Shown: one piece after another, positions 43,327-53,905 of the stretch
How positions within the stretch are numbered: position 1 is the stretch's first letter
Layout of the letters: each line of letters begins with the position of its first letter
Assembly: GCA_030734395.1 (NCBI GenBank)
Contig: JAUZTG010000048.1
Span: 682,001 to 746,000 of the forward strand
DNA length: 64,000 nt
Origin: Sarocladium kiliense
Taxonomy: Eukaryota; Ascomycota; Sordariomycetes; Hypocreales; Sarocladiaceae
Direction: 5' to 3'
Program-made: the position numbers and the translations under genes
Notes under the pieces: generated by a model
The model's database searches: none
Told to the model about the DNA's origin: nothing
What the model saw: only the letters and a program-made list of their open reading frames with translations

Positions 43327-44234
43327 ATGCCTTGGTGGTCCAAATCTCAAGATCCTCCTCCGGAGGTGCCGAAAGCACCCACCAATGAACCCGACAAGAA
43401 ACTATTCAACCCAGACAAGCTTCCCAACAAGGAGAAGCTTCCCAAGGGCTTGCAGAACATAGTCGATAAGGCACACGAGGACGAGAGCTTCTTTGATAAA
43501 GTTGTGGACGGATAGTGAGGATCACAAGATGTTGGGTTGACGATGGAATACTGACCATTGTGCACAGTGGCCCCGACTCGACCGATAGCAACCTTCGGTA
43601 TGCCGCGTACGCTACACGGATAAGGACGATCCTGCTCTCGGCTCACAGATACGTCGCCTATACCTCTGACATCGGAGAGTCTTTTCGACCGGTTGCGCAT
43701 CCGAACCTCGTGCGCGCTGCATATGGCATCTCTTGGCTGTACATCTTGGGAGATGTCACTCATGAAGGATATCGGGCGTACTGGCACAACCAGCGCATCT
43801 TGAACCCATCACTGGAACTTACACCACATCAAGAGAAGATTACTGGTCTGGCTAAACCTGAGGCTACAGATGTCAAGCCTGGCGTTGTGCCTCCGTTGCA
43901 GGACTACAGGACAGTGATGTTACAACGCGGTATCTTCCAGAGCATTGCGAGTATGGGATTGCCAGCATTCACGATTCACAGCGTTGTGCGCTACTCCGGA
44001 CGGGCTCTGAAGAACGCCAAGAACAAAACTATCCGCACGTGGGCTCCCATCGGACTGGGTCTGGCCGTGGTGCCGTTCTTGCCAACGATGTTTGATGAGC
44101 CTGTTGAGAATGCAGTCGAATGGATCTTCCACAAGGGTTTTGCAGCCATAGGTGGCGACAAGGCTGTTGGTGATGCTCCGACTGTTGGAAGGGAGAAGGC
44201 TCTCAGCCAGAAGCCCAAGGAAAAGGAATTGTAA
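43327..44234 (+). CDS. MTP18: mitochondrial fission process protein MTP18 (MTFP1-like)
   Basis: Two exons, 43327..43514 and 43568..44234, giving 284 residues. The ATG at 43327 is preceded in frame only by a GTG. Donor GTGAGG and acceptor CACAG join as TA|T. The conserved core is DSNLRYAAYATRIRTILLSAHRYVAYTSDIGE in its parts, with SFRPVAHP, AAYGISWLYILGDV and EGYRAYW, then LQRGIFQSIASMGLPAFTIHS and TWAPIGLGLAVVPFLPTMFDEPVE, all typical of MTFP1/MTP18. In animals MTP18 is an inner-membrane protein that promotes mitochondrial fission. Hydrophobic segments at about 115-135, 180-200 and 215-235 agree with a multi-pass membrane protein. The charged N-terminal 60 residues do not look like a strong presequence. 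Confidence 0.9.
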
Positions 44235-44744
44235 AACCAGGTCGGAGTTGAAGCGGGCGTTACTGGCGTCATGTACATCCCGTCTCAATTCTACGATAGA
44301 AATACAATATTAAGCTTGTAGCAAATAGTCTGTGTATCACAGACACATCCCGGTTTCAACCAGCATGGCTTTGAAGGGCAACGCGGCTCTCCAGTGCTTA
44401 ACAATATATGACAGTAAGAACAATTCGATGGCCATCGAATGGATATCTCTCTTAGGCGCGCGTGTGGGCTGTAGGTGCGATTCCCATTTCTTAGTGGCGT
44501 CAGGAACGCGCACGCTCCGCCAAGCCAGGGACCAGTGGCGGAGGCGGGACACTTCCAGACGCTTCGTTGGACCTTGGACGCCTTGTCTTGGTCAGCCTTA
44601 TTCACTCCGCCAAACATTGCTCGCGAGCTCGCCGCCCGTTCGCGCCTCGTCACAGCACGGCTCTGTCTGCCTAAAGGCCGACAGCTTAGTCTTCCTTTCA
44701 TTCAACTACTTCAACCCCGGGACCGCCCCCAAAGCCTGCCCACC
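44235..44744. other. MTP18 3' region and CUZ1 leader
   Basis: About 0.5 kb. The frame into CUZ1 stays open upstream from a GTG at 44475 but has no ATG before 44745, so it is treated as leader. No separate gene seen. Confidence 0.45.
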
Positions 44745-45674
44745 ATGGCGACATCTTCGAAACCAGAGGCGCAGGAGACGAGCTACGTCGAAATGGCGGA
44801 TACAAAAGATGCCACGCTTATTGGCAAGCACTGCGAATACGATTATTGTAACCAACTCGACTTTCTTCCCTTCTTCTGCCAGTCATGCAAGAAGACTTTC
44901 TGCCTCGACCACCGAACGGAGAGAGCACACAAATGCGCCAACGAAGGCGAGTGGGCAAAGAGAAGGCGCGTCGCACAACTGAACCAGCCGTCGATCGGGC
45001 AGGGCAAGACTCTAAGAGATAAAGTCTCTGAGAAGCCATGCGCCACACCAGAATGCAAGACGGTCGTGGGAACTTCATTAACGCCAGGCGTGCACTGCCA
45101 AACATGCAACCGGGACTACTGCTTGAAACATCGCTTGAAGGAGGATCACAACTGCAAGAATCTGATACCTATCGGCGCACGGCCGATACAAGTCAACTTC
45201 GAGCAAAAGACGAAGTCAGCATTCGACAAGCTCAAAGCATGGGGATCGGCGAAGAAGAAGGAGGCTGGACGAGCACTACCCAAACCAAAACCAACATCGG
45301 CCGCCGCGCGTGTCGTTGCAGTGAATAAGCTCAAGAAGTCAGCAAAGGGCGATGAGAAATTGCCGGTCGAGAAGCGAGTATATCTCTACGTCGAGGCGGA
45401 AGCGGCCACAACGAAGGCCAAAATTCCAAAGGGCGAGTTCTACTACTCCAAGGATTGGGTCGTTGGCAGGTTACTGGACGCGGCGGCCAAGAGCCTCCAG
45501 GTTCAGAACGTCAACAACCAAAGTGCGGATGAGCAGGATAAGTTGAGAGTATTCCATGTGGAGGGTGGCAGGGTGCTGGAGTTTAATGAGAAGATTGGGG
45601 CGGCGTTGCAGAGCGGCAACACAGTCGTGCTGTTGCGAGGAGTTGGCGGACCACAGGACTTGATTGAAGCATAA
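44745..45674 (+). CDS. CUZ1: AN1-type zinc finger and ubiquitin-like protein, Cuz1-like
   Basis: Single exon, 309 residues. The start at 44745 has an ideal CACCATGG context. Two AN1 zinc fingers are visible: about 22-70 (GKHCEYDYCNQLDFLPFFCQ, CKKTFCLDHR, HKC) and about 97-145 (CATPECKT, GVHCQTCNRDYCLKHRLKEDHNC). A basic linker follows with a KLKAWGSAKKKEAGR stretch. The C-terminal 110 residues form a ubiquitin-like fold segment (KRVYLYVEAEAATTKAKIP, YYSKDWVVGRLLDAAAKSLQ). This matches yeast Cuz1 and human ZFAND1, which bring Cdc48/p97 and the proteasome together under arsenite or similar proteotoxic stress. Domain order and length agree with the family. Confidence 0.9.
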   Translation: MATSSKPEAQETSYVEMADTKDATLIGKHCEYDYCNQLDFLPFFCQSCKKTFCLDHRTERAHKCANEGEWAKRRRVAQLNQPSIGQGKTLRDKVSEKPCATPECKTVVGTSLTPGVHCQTCNRDYCLKHRLKEDHNCKNLIPIGARPIQVNFEQKTKSAFDKLKAWGSAKKKEAGRALPKPKPTSAAARVVAVNKLKKSAKGDEKLPVEKRVYLYVEAEAATTKAKIPKGEFYYSKDWVVGRLLDAAAKSLQVQNVNNQSADEQDKLRVFHVEGGRVLEFNEKIGAALQSGNTVVLLRGVGGPQDLIEA

Positions 45675-45893
45675 GGAAAGCCTCTTTCTCGGTCGGGGGT
45701 AGCGGCATTGCTGGACGTTTTTTAACGAACTCATGATGTTATTTGAGGTTGTATTTCCGTATGCTCATATCTCCAAGAGAGGCAGAGTGTCAGCCGAACG
45801 ATATACCTGCTATGATGCTTGCAAATCCACCAATTTAGCGCCCGATAAGTTGCTATGAAATACGCAAAACGGATTGATATATCCGGGGCTTGC

Positions 45894-46370
45894 TCAAGTG
45901 CTTTTCGGAGGGTACTGTTCCTCAACGGCAGCCACCTTCTTCTGATATTCCAATGCCTGGTGCATGTCGCTAATGTTGTACATTTCCTTGATCTTGCTTC
46001 CATCCTCATTGAAGTCGAAGAACCAGGAGTGATTTCGGTCATACGGCGTTCCGTCGATGAACTTGCCCCTCAACACCGACCAGCAAGCCGCCTTGCGATT
46101 TGTCGCATCCACCGTCAGGTTATGGACGTTGTAGCTGTCCACACTGACGACACGGAGGTCCCTGAACGTGGCTTCATACTCGGTATTTGTCATAGTGAGT
46201 TCCGGTGGTGCACCCATAGCGATCAACATATTCGATGGTCCTATGTGTCGCTTACAGTCGTCGGTGGTGTACTTGGACACTAAGCGAGGGTTCTTTTCCG
46301 TGCCTGCGTCAACATAACTTCTGATGTACAGCGTCGCTGTGTCTTTCATGGCTTGCTCGAGTGCTGACAT
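45894..46370 (-). CDS. SnoaL-like (NTF2 fold) protein
   Basis: Single exon, 158 residues from ATG 46370; the open frame reaches further up only to a TTG. Pattern: N-terminal helix (ALEQAMKDTATLYIRSY), then strands and helices of a cone-shaped NTF2 fold. It has TTDDCKRHIGPSNML, an EATFRDLRVVSVDSYNVHNLTVD strand pair in its parts, and SWFFDFNEDGSKIKEMYNISD, typical of SnoaL-like proteins widespread in fungi. These fold as small binding or isomerase-like proteins; no catalytic pair is obvious. Immediately before the ATG the sequence TCCTAACGATATGTCAG resembles a branch site plus acceptor, so an upstream exon could replace this start. Function unknown. Confidence 0.6.
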   Translation of the reverse strand: MSALEQAMKDTATLYIRSYVDAGTEKNPRLVSKYTTDDCKRHIGPSNMLIAMGAPPELTMTNTEYEATFRDLRVVSVDSYNVHNLTVDATNRKAACWSVLRGKFIDGTPYDRNHSWFFDFNEDGSKIKEMYNISDMHQALEYQKKVAAVEEQYPPKST

Positions 46371-46780
46371 ATCGTTAGGATACAGTGGACTCCTATTCAA
46401 AGCTCTATCCAAGTCACCAAGACTAAGTTAGTGTTAACATCTAGACGAGCATCCAACACCAACTCCTTGCGGGACGACTTCGTCCTTATGTACCCGAACG
46501 TTTGTTATCTAAAAGATCACGTCAGCTTCATATGTCCCCTTTAGGTGATTTTGCAACAGTATTTCGAGCCCAGGAAGTAAAGTTAAGTTGAAAATGGCGG
46601 CTTACACCATCAACATTTCCATTTGACAAGTCACGTGGTTTCGCGTTCACTCGCGCATCGATGTCGATGACGACGACTCGGAGTTACGACGCTAAGCGCA
46701 ATCCCAGCTCACCACGCTCTTTGACACCGAGACCGCAGCATAACATATAACCATGCGCGAAGCATCCTGCGCGGCACATC
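46371..46780. other. divergent promoter region of the SnoaL-like gene and RAD4
   Basis: About 0.4 kb. A 27-codon upstream frame (46753..46836) starting at ATG overlaps the RAD4 start in another frame. No gene seen. Confidence 0.45.
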
Positions 46781-49700
46781 ATGCCTCCTCTAGTGCCGCG
46801 GAAACGGCTGCGCGCAACACCACCTCCTCAGGATAAGACGACGAAGCCTAACGGCTCGATATCTGTCGAGCGTCGCAAACCCACGTTTGATGACCTGGAT
46901 ACCCCGAACACGGACTACGCCAGTGCTCTTTTGCAAGGTTCCGACGGCGATGACAGTGCCAGTTCTTTGTCATCCCTATCAGATGGTGATTTCGAAGATG
47001 TGCCGCTTGCGAAGCGACAGAAGAACGGCCACTCTGATGACGAAGACGAGGATATCGAGTTCGAAGATGTCGAAGCTCCGACAGCGCCAGCGCCAGATGG
47101 ACCTGCTCCAAGTGGTGACCTCGAGCTGACACTTCATCGCGATACAAGAATTTCCTTGACGAATCCATTCGGCGAGAAGAAAGGCCCTTCGAAGCGCGAG
47201 CGTAAGGTTCGCAACGCGGCGCACTGCCTTCATGTCATGACTCTACTCTGGCATAATGCCGTGCGTAATGCCTGGATATGCGACCCGGAAGTTCAAGCAA
47301 CTATGTTATCGCATCTGTCTCCCAAATTGTGGGAGCAGGTCGACCGATGGCGCCGCAGCAGTGGCCTCGTCAAAGAGCCACCACCAGAGCCGGCGGCGAA
47401 GAACAAATCCAAAGAGAAAGGAAAGGGCAAGTCCAAGTCAAAGGGTTCCAAAACAAAGTCAGAGGATCATCGTGACTGGGGTGAAGCGGCAGAGAGGCTA
47501 GAAGAGGGCGCTGTCGACATGAGTCACGGCGATCCGCTGTTCCGCCTCATGCAATACCTTGCACCCTGGTGGCGCAAAAGATTTCGAATCGATGCTCCTG
47601 GCATTCGTAAAATGGGATACATGTCTCTTGAGAGGTTGGACAGATTGACCAAAGCATACAAATCCGACGAGCACGAAGCGGGACGTTTCGGTGAGAGGAT
47701 CCGCAATCTCGAGGAGTTCCGACTGGCAGCTCGAGATTGCCATGGAAGTAGGGACGTCGGCGCGCAGTTGTTCACGGCGCTCCTGCGAGGTTTGGGTATC
47801 GAAAGCCGAATGGTAGCCAATCTGCAGGTCCTGGGTTTTGGGTGGACAAAGATTGAAGAAGCCGACTCTGAGGTCGAGGAGGATGATCTGGCCAAGAAGG
47901 ATGGAAGGCAAAGTAATACGGCGACCCCAACAAAACCGAAGGATCCAAAAACAGTGAAGACTTCAACCCCGAAGAGCGCATCAATGCCTCCGGCGAAACC
48001 AACCCGGACAGGCAAGGGCCGCAAGGCGAAGGAGCCTATCATTGTGGACGACTCGGAGGATCTTGGCCTCGAACATCCTGATAGTGATGATGAATCGGTT
48101 GTCGAGCTGGAAGTGCGATCCAAACGACCGCCACCTGTCAAGCGGTACGACGTCGATCTTGATTACCCCCATTACTGGACTGAGGTACTGTCCCCTGTGA
48201 CGAAGAAGTACCTGCCTGTGGAGCCGATGAACAAATGTATCATCGCAACGAATAGAGAACTCACAGAGTCTCTCGAGCCACGGGGTGCAAAGGCTGATAA
48301 AGCCAAGCAAATCATGGCCTACATTGTTGGGTTTTCGCAAGATGGCACTGCAAAAGACGTGACTGTCCGGTATCTGAAGCGGCATTTGATGCCAGGTCGG
48401 ACCAAGGGATCCAGGTTGCCGCCAGCCAAGATGCCAGTCTACGGGCGTCATGGGAAAGTTAAGCGATACGAACATTTCGATTGGTTCAAGACAGCCTTGT
48501 CGGTATATACACGTGGCGGCAAGCGTTTCCCTATCACCGATATTGATCAGCAAGAGGATGTCACCGATTTGAAACCTGCGCAACCAGAAAAGAAACCAGT
48601 GAAGGAAGGCGAGGAGACACTTCAGTACTACAAACAGTCGAAGGAGTTCGTTCTGGGGCGGCACCTCAAACGAGAGGAAGCTCTAAAACCTGGGTCAAAG
48701 CCTGTCAAGGTCTTCAAGAACAAGGCGAAGGGTGGCAGATTTGAAGAGGAGGATGTCTACCTGCGTGCTGATGTGGTAGGAGTGAAGAGCGCCGAGACCT
48801 GGCACAAGCAAGGGCGAGCTCCTTTGCCAGGGGAGGAGCCTCTGAAGAGAGCGCCGTATCGTGCGGCTACGCTGAATCGCAGGCGTGAGATCATGGAGGC
48901 AGAGGCACAGACGGGTCAGAAGGTCTTGCAAGGTCTATACAGCTTTGACCAAACTGACTGGATTATCCCACCTCCTATTCGTGATGGGATCATTCCCAAA
49001 AACGACTATGGGTAAGTTTGACATGTCTTCGAAAAGGTACAAGTCATGCTAATTGGTTTGCAGAAACATCGATCTGTTCGCGGAGCACATGTGCCCAAAG
49101 GGTGCCGTACATGTTCCCTTCAGGGGCGCCGTCAAAGTCTGCAAACGCCTCCAGATCGACTATGCCGAAGCCGTTGTCGACTTCGAGTTCGGCCATCGTA
49201 TGGCTGTTCCTGTCATCCAAGGCGTCGTTATTCCAGAGGAGTACCACGACCAAGTCATGGTTGAGCTAGAAAAGGACGAGGCAGAACGCGCGCGGAAGGA
49301 AGACGAAAAGCGGCGCAAAGCTGCGCTGGGTAAGTGGCGCAAGTTTCTAATGGGTATGCGCATTGTGGAAAGGATTCGACAGGACTACGGCGAGATCGAC
49401 GACAGTGTGTCAGTGTTCGGACATAGCAGTGTGAACCCACTCAAAGAGGACAAGCCACCCGGGAAGCTAGACGAGGAGGATATGGCTGGTGGTTTCCTTC
49501 CAGAGGGGTATGAGGAAGAAAAGGAAGATGAAGAGGAGGCGCAACAGACATCGAGCTTCTTCCCAGTCACGAACGACGAGGACGGACACGCTCATGATGA
49601 CGACTTGGTCATGGTGGATCATCAACAGGAACCAAATCCCGAGCCGGAGTCTGCCAAGGAGGAACCAGAATCACCCAGTCCTGTTTCCAAGGAAGAGGCA

Positions 49701-49880
49701 TCATCTAAAGCCGCTGGCCGGAAAAGAAACCAACCAGCAACTCCCGCCAACACGGAGAAGCCTAAGGGGACGAGGCGAAGCGGGCGGCAGACTCGCCAAC
49801 GCGTGGTTCTGGATGAAGATGACGAGTCTGGCGATGAGGACGATACCTATGACAATGCTGGGGACGATTCAGACGAATGA
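46781..49880 (+). CDS. RAD4: DNA damage recognition protein Rad4/XPC
   Basis: Two exons, 46781..49011 and 49064..49880, giving 1015 residues. Donor GTAAGT and acceptor TTGCAG join as GG|A to give DYGNIDLF, a conserved BHD3 motif. The transglutaminase-like domain spans about 145-520 (HCLHVMTLLWHNAVRNAW, HGSRDVGAQLFTALLRGLGI, DYPHYWTEVL), broken by acidic and Lys-rich inserts. The DNA-binding domains follow: BHD1 near 620 (EFVLGRHLKREEALKPGSKP), BHD2 about 645-705 and BHD3 about 706-790 (TLNRRREIM, LYSFDQTDWIIPPP, HMCPKGAVHVPF, GHRMAVPVIQGVVIP). The C-terminus is acidic and disordered. Rad4 with Rad23 detects helix-distorting lesions and starts global genome nucleotide excision repair in the nucleus. 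The start is ATG 46781, with an overlapping upstream frame just before it. Confidence 0.94.
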
Positions 49881-50127
49881 TGATGCTCGATTAATTCATG
49901 TACACTACAAGAGGGACTTTCTGGAGTATCGGTGAGCATGGCGTTTGGTATTTGGCAAAGTAAAAGACCACTGGCAGGGATAAAATTAGATCAGTCTTTT
50001 CGTCGTCAAGTCTCGCATAATGGCAAAGTCAATTATAATCATGATGCTTGTTCCAAGAATTCTCTGATCCATCTTTCGTCGGGTATTCTAATTCCTCCAC
50101 ACTTTTATCCCATGCTCCGGTAGTCAC

Positions 50128-50580
50128 TCATCGACCCTTGCCAAACCTCTCATGCCACTTGCCCTTGCTGCCAGTATGCTTCACACCACCAGGTACATTC
50201 TCACTCCCACCAGCAGCTCGATCAGGCACAGCATCCAGCTCCACAGTCTCGTGCACCGTCCCGACAGCCTCGAGACCACCGTTACTGCCACTAGGCTTCA
50301 GGAGGATGAGTGCATTTGAGGTGTTCTTCTGGCGCAAGGCATAGGTCTTGTCTGGGGTCTTGAGGACGGCGACGTCATCGGTTGACTCGAGTGTCAGTCT
50401 GCTCGGTTGTGAGCTGCTTGTTACGAGATCGCTTGTACCTGATCAGAGGGAGGAGGGAAGCACGAACCTGGGGGCTCCGGGAGAGGTGAGGAGGGTGTCG
50501 AGGCCAGGAGGCAGCTCGATGAGACGAAAGCGGGATGTTGAGTGTGGGTGGCTGAGGGGGATACCCTGGGCTTGCGACAT
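50128..50580 (-). CDS. Dcc1-like protein, N-terminal module only
   Basis: Two exons, 50580..50468 and 50398..50128, giving 127 residues. The intron (69 nt) has donor GTTCGT and acceptor GAGCAG and joins as AG|A. The protein reads STSRFRLIELPPGLDTLL, then LTLESTDDVAVLKTPDKTYAL and RQKNTSNALILLKPSG, the signature start of Dcc1. Dcc1 with Ctf8 and the Ctf18 tail forms a triple-barrel module in the Ctf18-RFC clamp loader, for sister chromatid cohesion. It then ends after a Gly-rich stretch with KGKWHERFGKGR. Typical Dcc1 has about 350 residues, with C-terminal winged helices that bind Pol epsilon; these are absent here and not visible downstream. It may be a shortened Dcc1, or a distinct family. 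The family call is from motif memory, not alignment. Confidence 0.6.
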
Positions 50581-51196
50581 GACTGTGAGAAACGGGACTT
50601 CTGCGCGCGAGCTCTTCACTCGTCTGGGGGCAATCTTAAGCAGGCTTAGTTGTGTGGCCAGCTATTGAAAGGTGATGATGTTGGGTTGATGAGAGGAAGG
50701 GTGGCACCCTGCCCCACCATCACGCGAAGGGCATTATATGCGGATACTCATGTAAGACGACAAGCGAGGACATTGGCGACGCGTCTTTGTACACTTCATT
50801 TGGTATTAGTTTGTCTTCGTGTTTCATGATCTAGGCTTCTCAATATTAATAATGTTGTGATCATCTCACTCACCATTTGCCCAACTCATTCACACTGGGC
50901 TGTGCCGCTCTCTCTAGAACAAACCGTTTACTTCATGGGGAAGCATTTCCCAAGATCTGTAGTGCCACAATCAAAGAAACCCTTGAATTCCAGATAAGGG
51001 TAAGTAGAGTTTCTGAAAGACTAATTTAGGTTAATGCCTGGCCCAGCTTGGGCTTCTACTCATAAAGCTGCTCCTGGGATGGTGCTCTCTCTTGTCTTCC
51101 GCAGTCCAGATAAGCTCCCTCTGACATGAACGAGATTATTGTTTAAACGTTTTTGTCCTCTTTTGCCCTTCTTATTAAGAGATTAAGAGAGCAAAA
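50581..51196. other. intergenic between the Dcc1-like gene and the broken coiled-coil gene
   Basis: AT-rich compared with its surroundings, with several TATTAATAATG-like stretches near 50840-50855. No coding exon recognised. Confidence 0.4.
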
Positions 51197-51640
51197 ATGG
51201 CTCCCTATTGCGGCAAGACGACGGATGAAGACATGGCTTCCATAGACACTCGAACGAATACCTGGAAGCAAAATCAAGAGCAGCAACAAAGGCGCCACGA
51301 CGAAGCCTTCGCCAGCTGGCAGGATGCAATTTCCAGCAACCGATCTTCCTTAACAAGTTAGTCCTATTATCTCCGCGGCATGTACTTGCATTCGTGGCTG
51401 GGCTGACAGTTTGACCTAGTCAAAAAGGCGAAAAAGCAGGTCGAGAAATGGGAGGGATAAGTAATGGAATGCGATCAAAGGCTGGCGAAGCTGGCGGAGG
51501 AGAGGCGTAAGATGGGGCGGCGTCTGCAGATTGAACGAGAGATGTATCGGGCTATGGAGGGTAAGCCGTTGGAGTTGATTCAAGAGGTGATTATCAAGGC
51601 GGTCGATGCTGAGGAGAAGGCTGGAGAGGGGACGATGTAG
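51197..51640 (+). pseudogene. small coiled-coil protein gene interrupted by an in-frame TAA
   Basis: Exon 1 is 51197..51356, then an intron (donor GTTAGT, branch CTGAC, acceptor CCTAG), then exon 2 from 51420. The frame reads TDEDMASIDTRTNTWKQNQE and IKKAKKQVEKWEG, then meets TAA at 51458-51460. After it the same frame stays open to TAG at 51640 and reads VMECDQRLAKLAEERRK, MGRRLQIEREMYRAMEG and LELIQEVIIKAVDAEEK. Both sides look like one continuous amphipathic helix. Reading through gives 126 codons including the TAA; stopping gives 66 residues. It could be a recent nonsense mutation, a sequencing error, a missed intron or a readthrough stop. TAA followed by G is not a known efficient fungal readthrough context (UGA CUA is). 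I do not recognise the family. Confidence 0.4.
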
Positions 51641-51723
51641 ACAACCACATATGCGCTCACTAAGAATAGTGTTATGTGGGAAATTTATCTTCTTTTCAGG
51701 CACTCTAGAATTTTGCATTACAT

Positions 51724-53905
51724 CTAGCTTGACTTGCCCGAGTCTTCCTTCAATGAGACGATCCTGTTCAGAACAATCTTGTCGTCGGTTGAATCCGAGT
51801 CCATAGCCTAAGCCATAGTCAGTGTCTGCCTTTTCGTCACTCCCATGGAGTTGACTTACCATGTATGCCACACGCATGGCCTGGAACCTGACACTCTCCG
51901 GTCCATCACTGAGCTTCTCAATATCCGTCTTCGGCCAAGGTGCCTGCTTGCGGATCTCATCGAAGCCTGACTCGATCAAGGCGTCAGGGTAGATAGACTC
52001 GCTGTTAGGGTTGATGTCGTTGAGGAAACCGCCCTCGACTGATGCTGGGTCTTCGGACTTGAAGAGGTTGCCGTGAACGCGGACTTCAACCTTTCGAGAT
52101 CCTTCGGGCACCCAGTGAATGTAGGCCTTAGCCTTCTTGGTCTCGCGATCAAGTGTGGCCTGCACCTCGACGACCTTCTTGGTCTCGGGGTCCGTGGTGA
52201 AGCCCGTTGCCTTGATAGGACAGGGGAAGTTGAGAAGACCAACAGTCTTTCCTGGTGCCAGGCGGAAGTAGTCCTTGCTATCAACCTCACGGAAGTCTGA
52301 GCGCTCGATATAGACAACGCTGGTAGCATTAAGCTTGTGGCTACCCATAGACTTGTCCTTTGGTGAGAAAGGAACATCGATCTCGGTGTTTTCGAGGTCG
52401 CCCATGTCGCTGATCACGACCTTGATAGGGTCAAGGACGAGCATGAGTCGTGGGACGGAGAATTCGAGGTACTTTCGGACAGCCTGCTCGAAGCGGGGGA
52501 TGGGGATTAGGGTCTTGGCTGTGGTAACACCAAGCTCGCTGATGAAAGACAGGATGGCGCCAGCAGGGATACCTCTCCGTCGGAGGGCAACGAGAGTGTA
52601 CAATCTGGGGTCCGTCCAGCCGCGGACATGCTTCTCCTTCACAAGGAGCTCGATAGATCGCTTGCTGGTAATCGCTCCACTGATGTTGAGACGGCCTGGA
52701 ATACATTAGGAGGGTTCAGGAAGCACATGCAGGTTTAGTGTCTGTCCACATACCGTACTCGCGCTGCATGGGCTCGTAGACTCCGAGGGTTTTGTTGAGC
52801 CACTCGTAGCTCTCACGGGAGAGGATGAACTCAGTCGTGCAGAGACTGTGTGAGATTCCTTCGAAGCTGTCGCACAAGCAGTGTGCGAAGTCATAGGTCG
52901 GGTAGATCTTCCATTGGTCTTTGGTCCTGTAATGAGGTTCGTCATCCTTGGGCATGCGGTATGCTGCAATATCCCACATCATGGGGTTGCCGCTCTCGAT
53001 ATCCTGCTTCATGCGCAAGAAGGCGGTCTGGCGCTCATACTTGCCATCCTTCATATCCCTGAACTTTTTTAGGTTGGTCTCGACATCTTGGTCGGCATGC
53101 GCGCAGCGATACCGCGGTCCCTCTTTGCCATCCTTGCCGCCACGCTGAAGCTGGATATCAGCCTTGCCGCAGTAGCACACATAGGCCTTCCCAAGCTTGA
53201 TTAACTCCTCAGCCAGGTCGTACAGCTTTTGGAAGTTGTCGCTGGAGTAAGTGATGGCGTCGGGCTTGAAGCCTATGCAACTGGTTAGTATAGTCACACG
53301 ACCAACTTCATCTAGGCTCAACATACCAAGCCATCGGATGACCTCCTCGATGGCAAGAAAGTACTCTTCTCTCTCTTTTGATGGGTTTGTGTCGTCGAAT
53401 CTGGGACCAGCGGGTTAGTTCATGGTCCGTTCTGGGGGCTTAAGCCGTAGCTAACCTCAAAATCTACCTATCGTCAGTATGCCGTAGTCATGACCGTGTG
53501 ATGGGACAGAACGGGACGACTCACCGTCTTGCCACCATGATGCCGTGCAAATCCAAAGTTGACCGCGATGGCCTTTGCATGTCCGATGTGAAGATAACCG
53601 TTGGGCTCAGGGGGGAATCGGGTAACAACATCCTTTGTCGGCCTCTCTTTGTAAACCTCAGCCAGCCATCCCTGCTTGAACATAGCATCTGGATCGATAG
53701 GCGCCGCTTCCGGAGCAGGCTTGCTCGCAGCAGCAGTATCCTTAGTAGGTTTTGCGGCGGGAGGGTTGTCTTTGGCGCGCTGAGCGTTGGCAGCCTTCTT
53801 TGCTCGCTTCTGAAGTCGCTTCTTGAGTTCGCTCTTGGAGACCATCTCACCAGTCTCCTCATCGAGCTGCAGCTTGGCAGCGCCCTCAGTGATGGCTTCG
53901 GCCAT
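51724..53905 (-). CDS. GUS1: cytosolic glutamyl-tRNA synthetase
   Basis: Six exons, 53905..53525, 53463..53456, 53400..53327, 53272..52754, 52695..51860 and 51807..51724, giving 633 residues. Exon 2 is just 8 nt (ATTTTGAG) and supplies ILR of KTILRFDDTNPSKERE, a strongly conserved class Ic motif, so it is required. The HIGH motif is at 106-109 (PNGYLHIGHA). The KMSKS equivalent is ITSKR at about 336-340, and the anticodon-binding beta-barrel follows (TLIPIPRFEQAVRKYLEFSVPRL). The first 90 residues are a Lys/Ala-rich helical extension with no GST-like domain. Yeast Gus1 has a GST-like domain that docks on Arc1. It charges tRNA-Glu in the cytosol. The last exon supplies only 28 residues. Confidence 0.93.

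Noticed and set aside
44475..44744. N-terminal extension of CUZ1
   Set aside because: It starts at GTG, has no family similarity, and the ATG at 44745 has an ideal context.
51416..51859. extension of the GluRS frame past its last intron on the minus strand
   Set aside because: The true frame leaves at 51860 and resumes at 51807; the extension is intron and antisense sequence.
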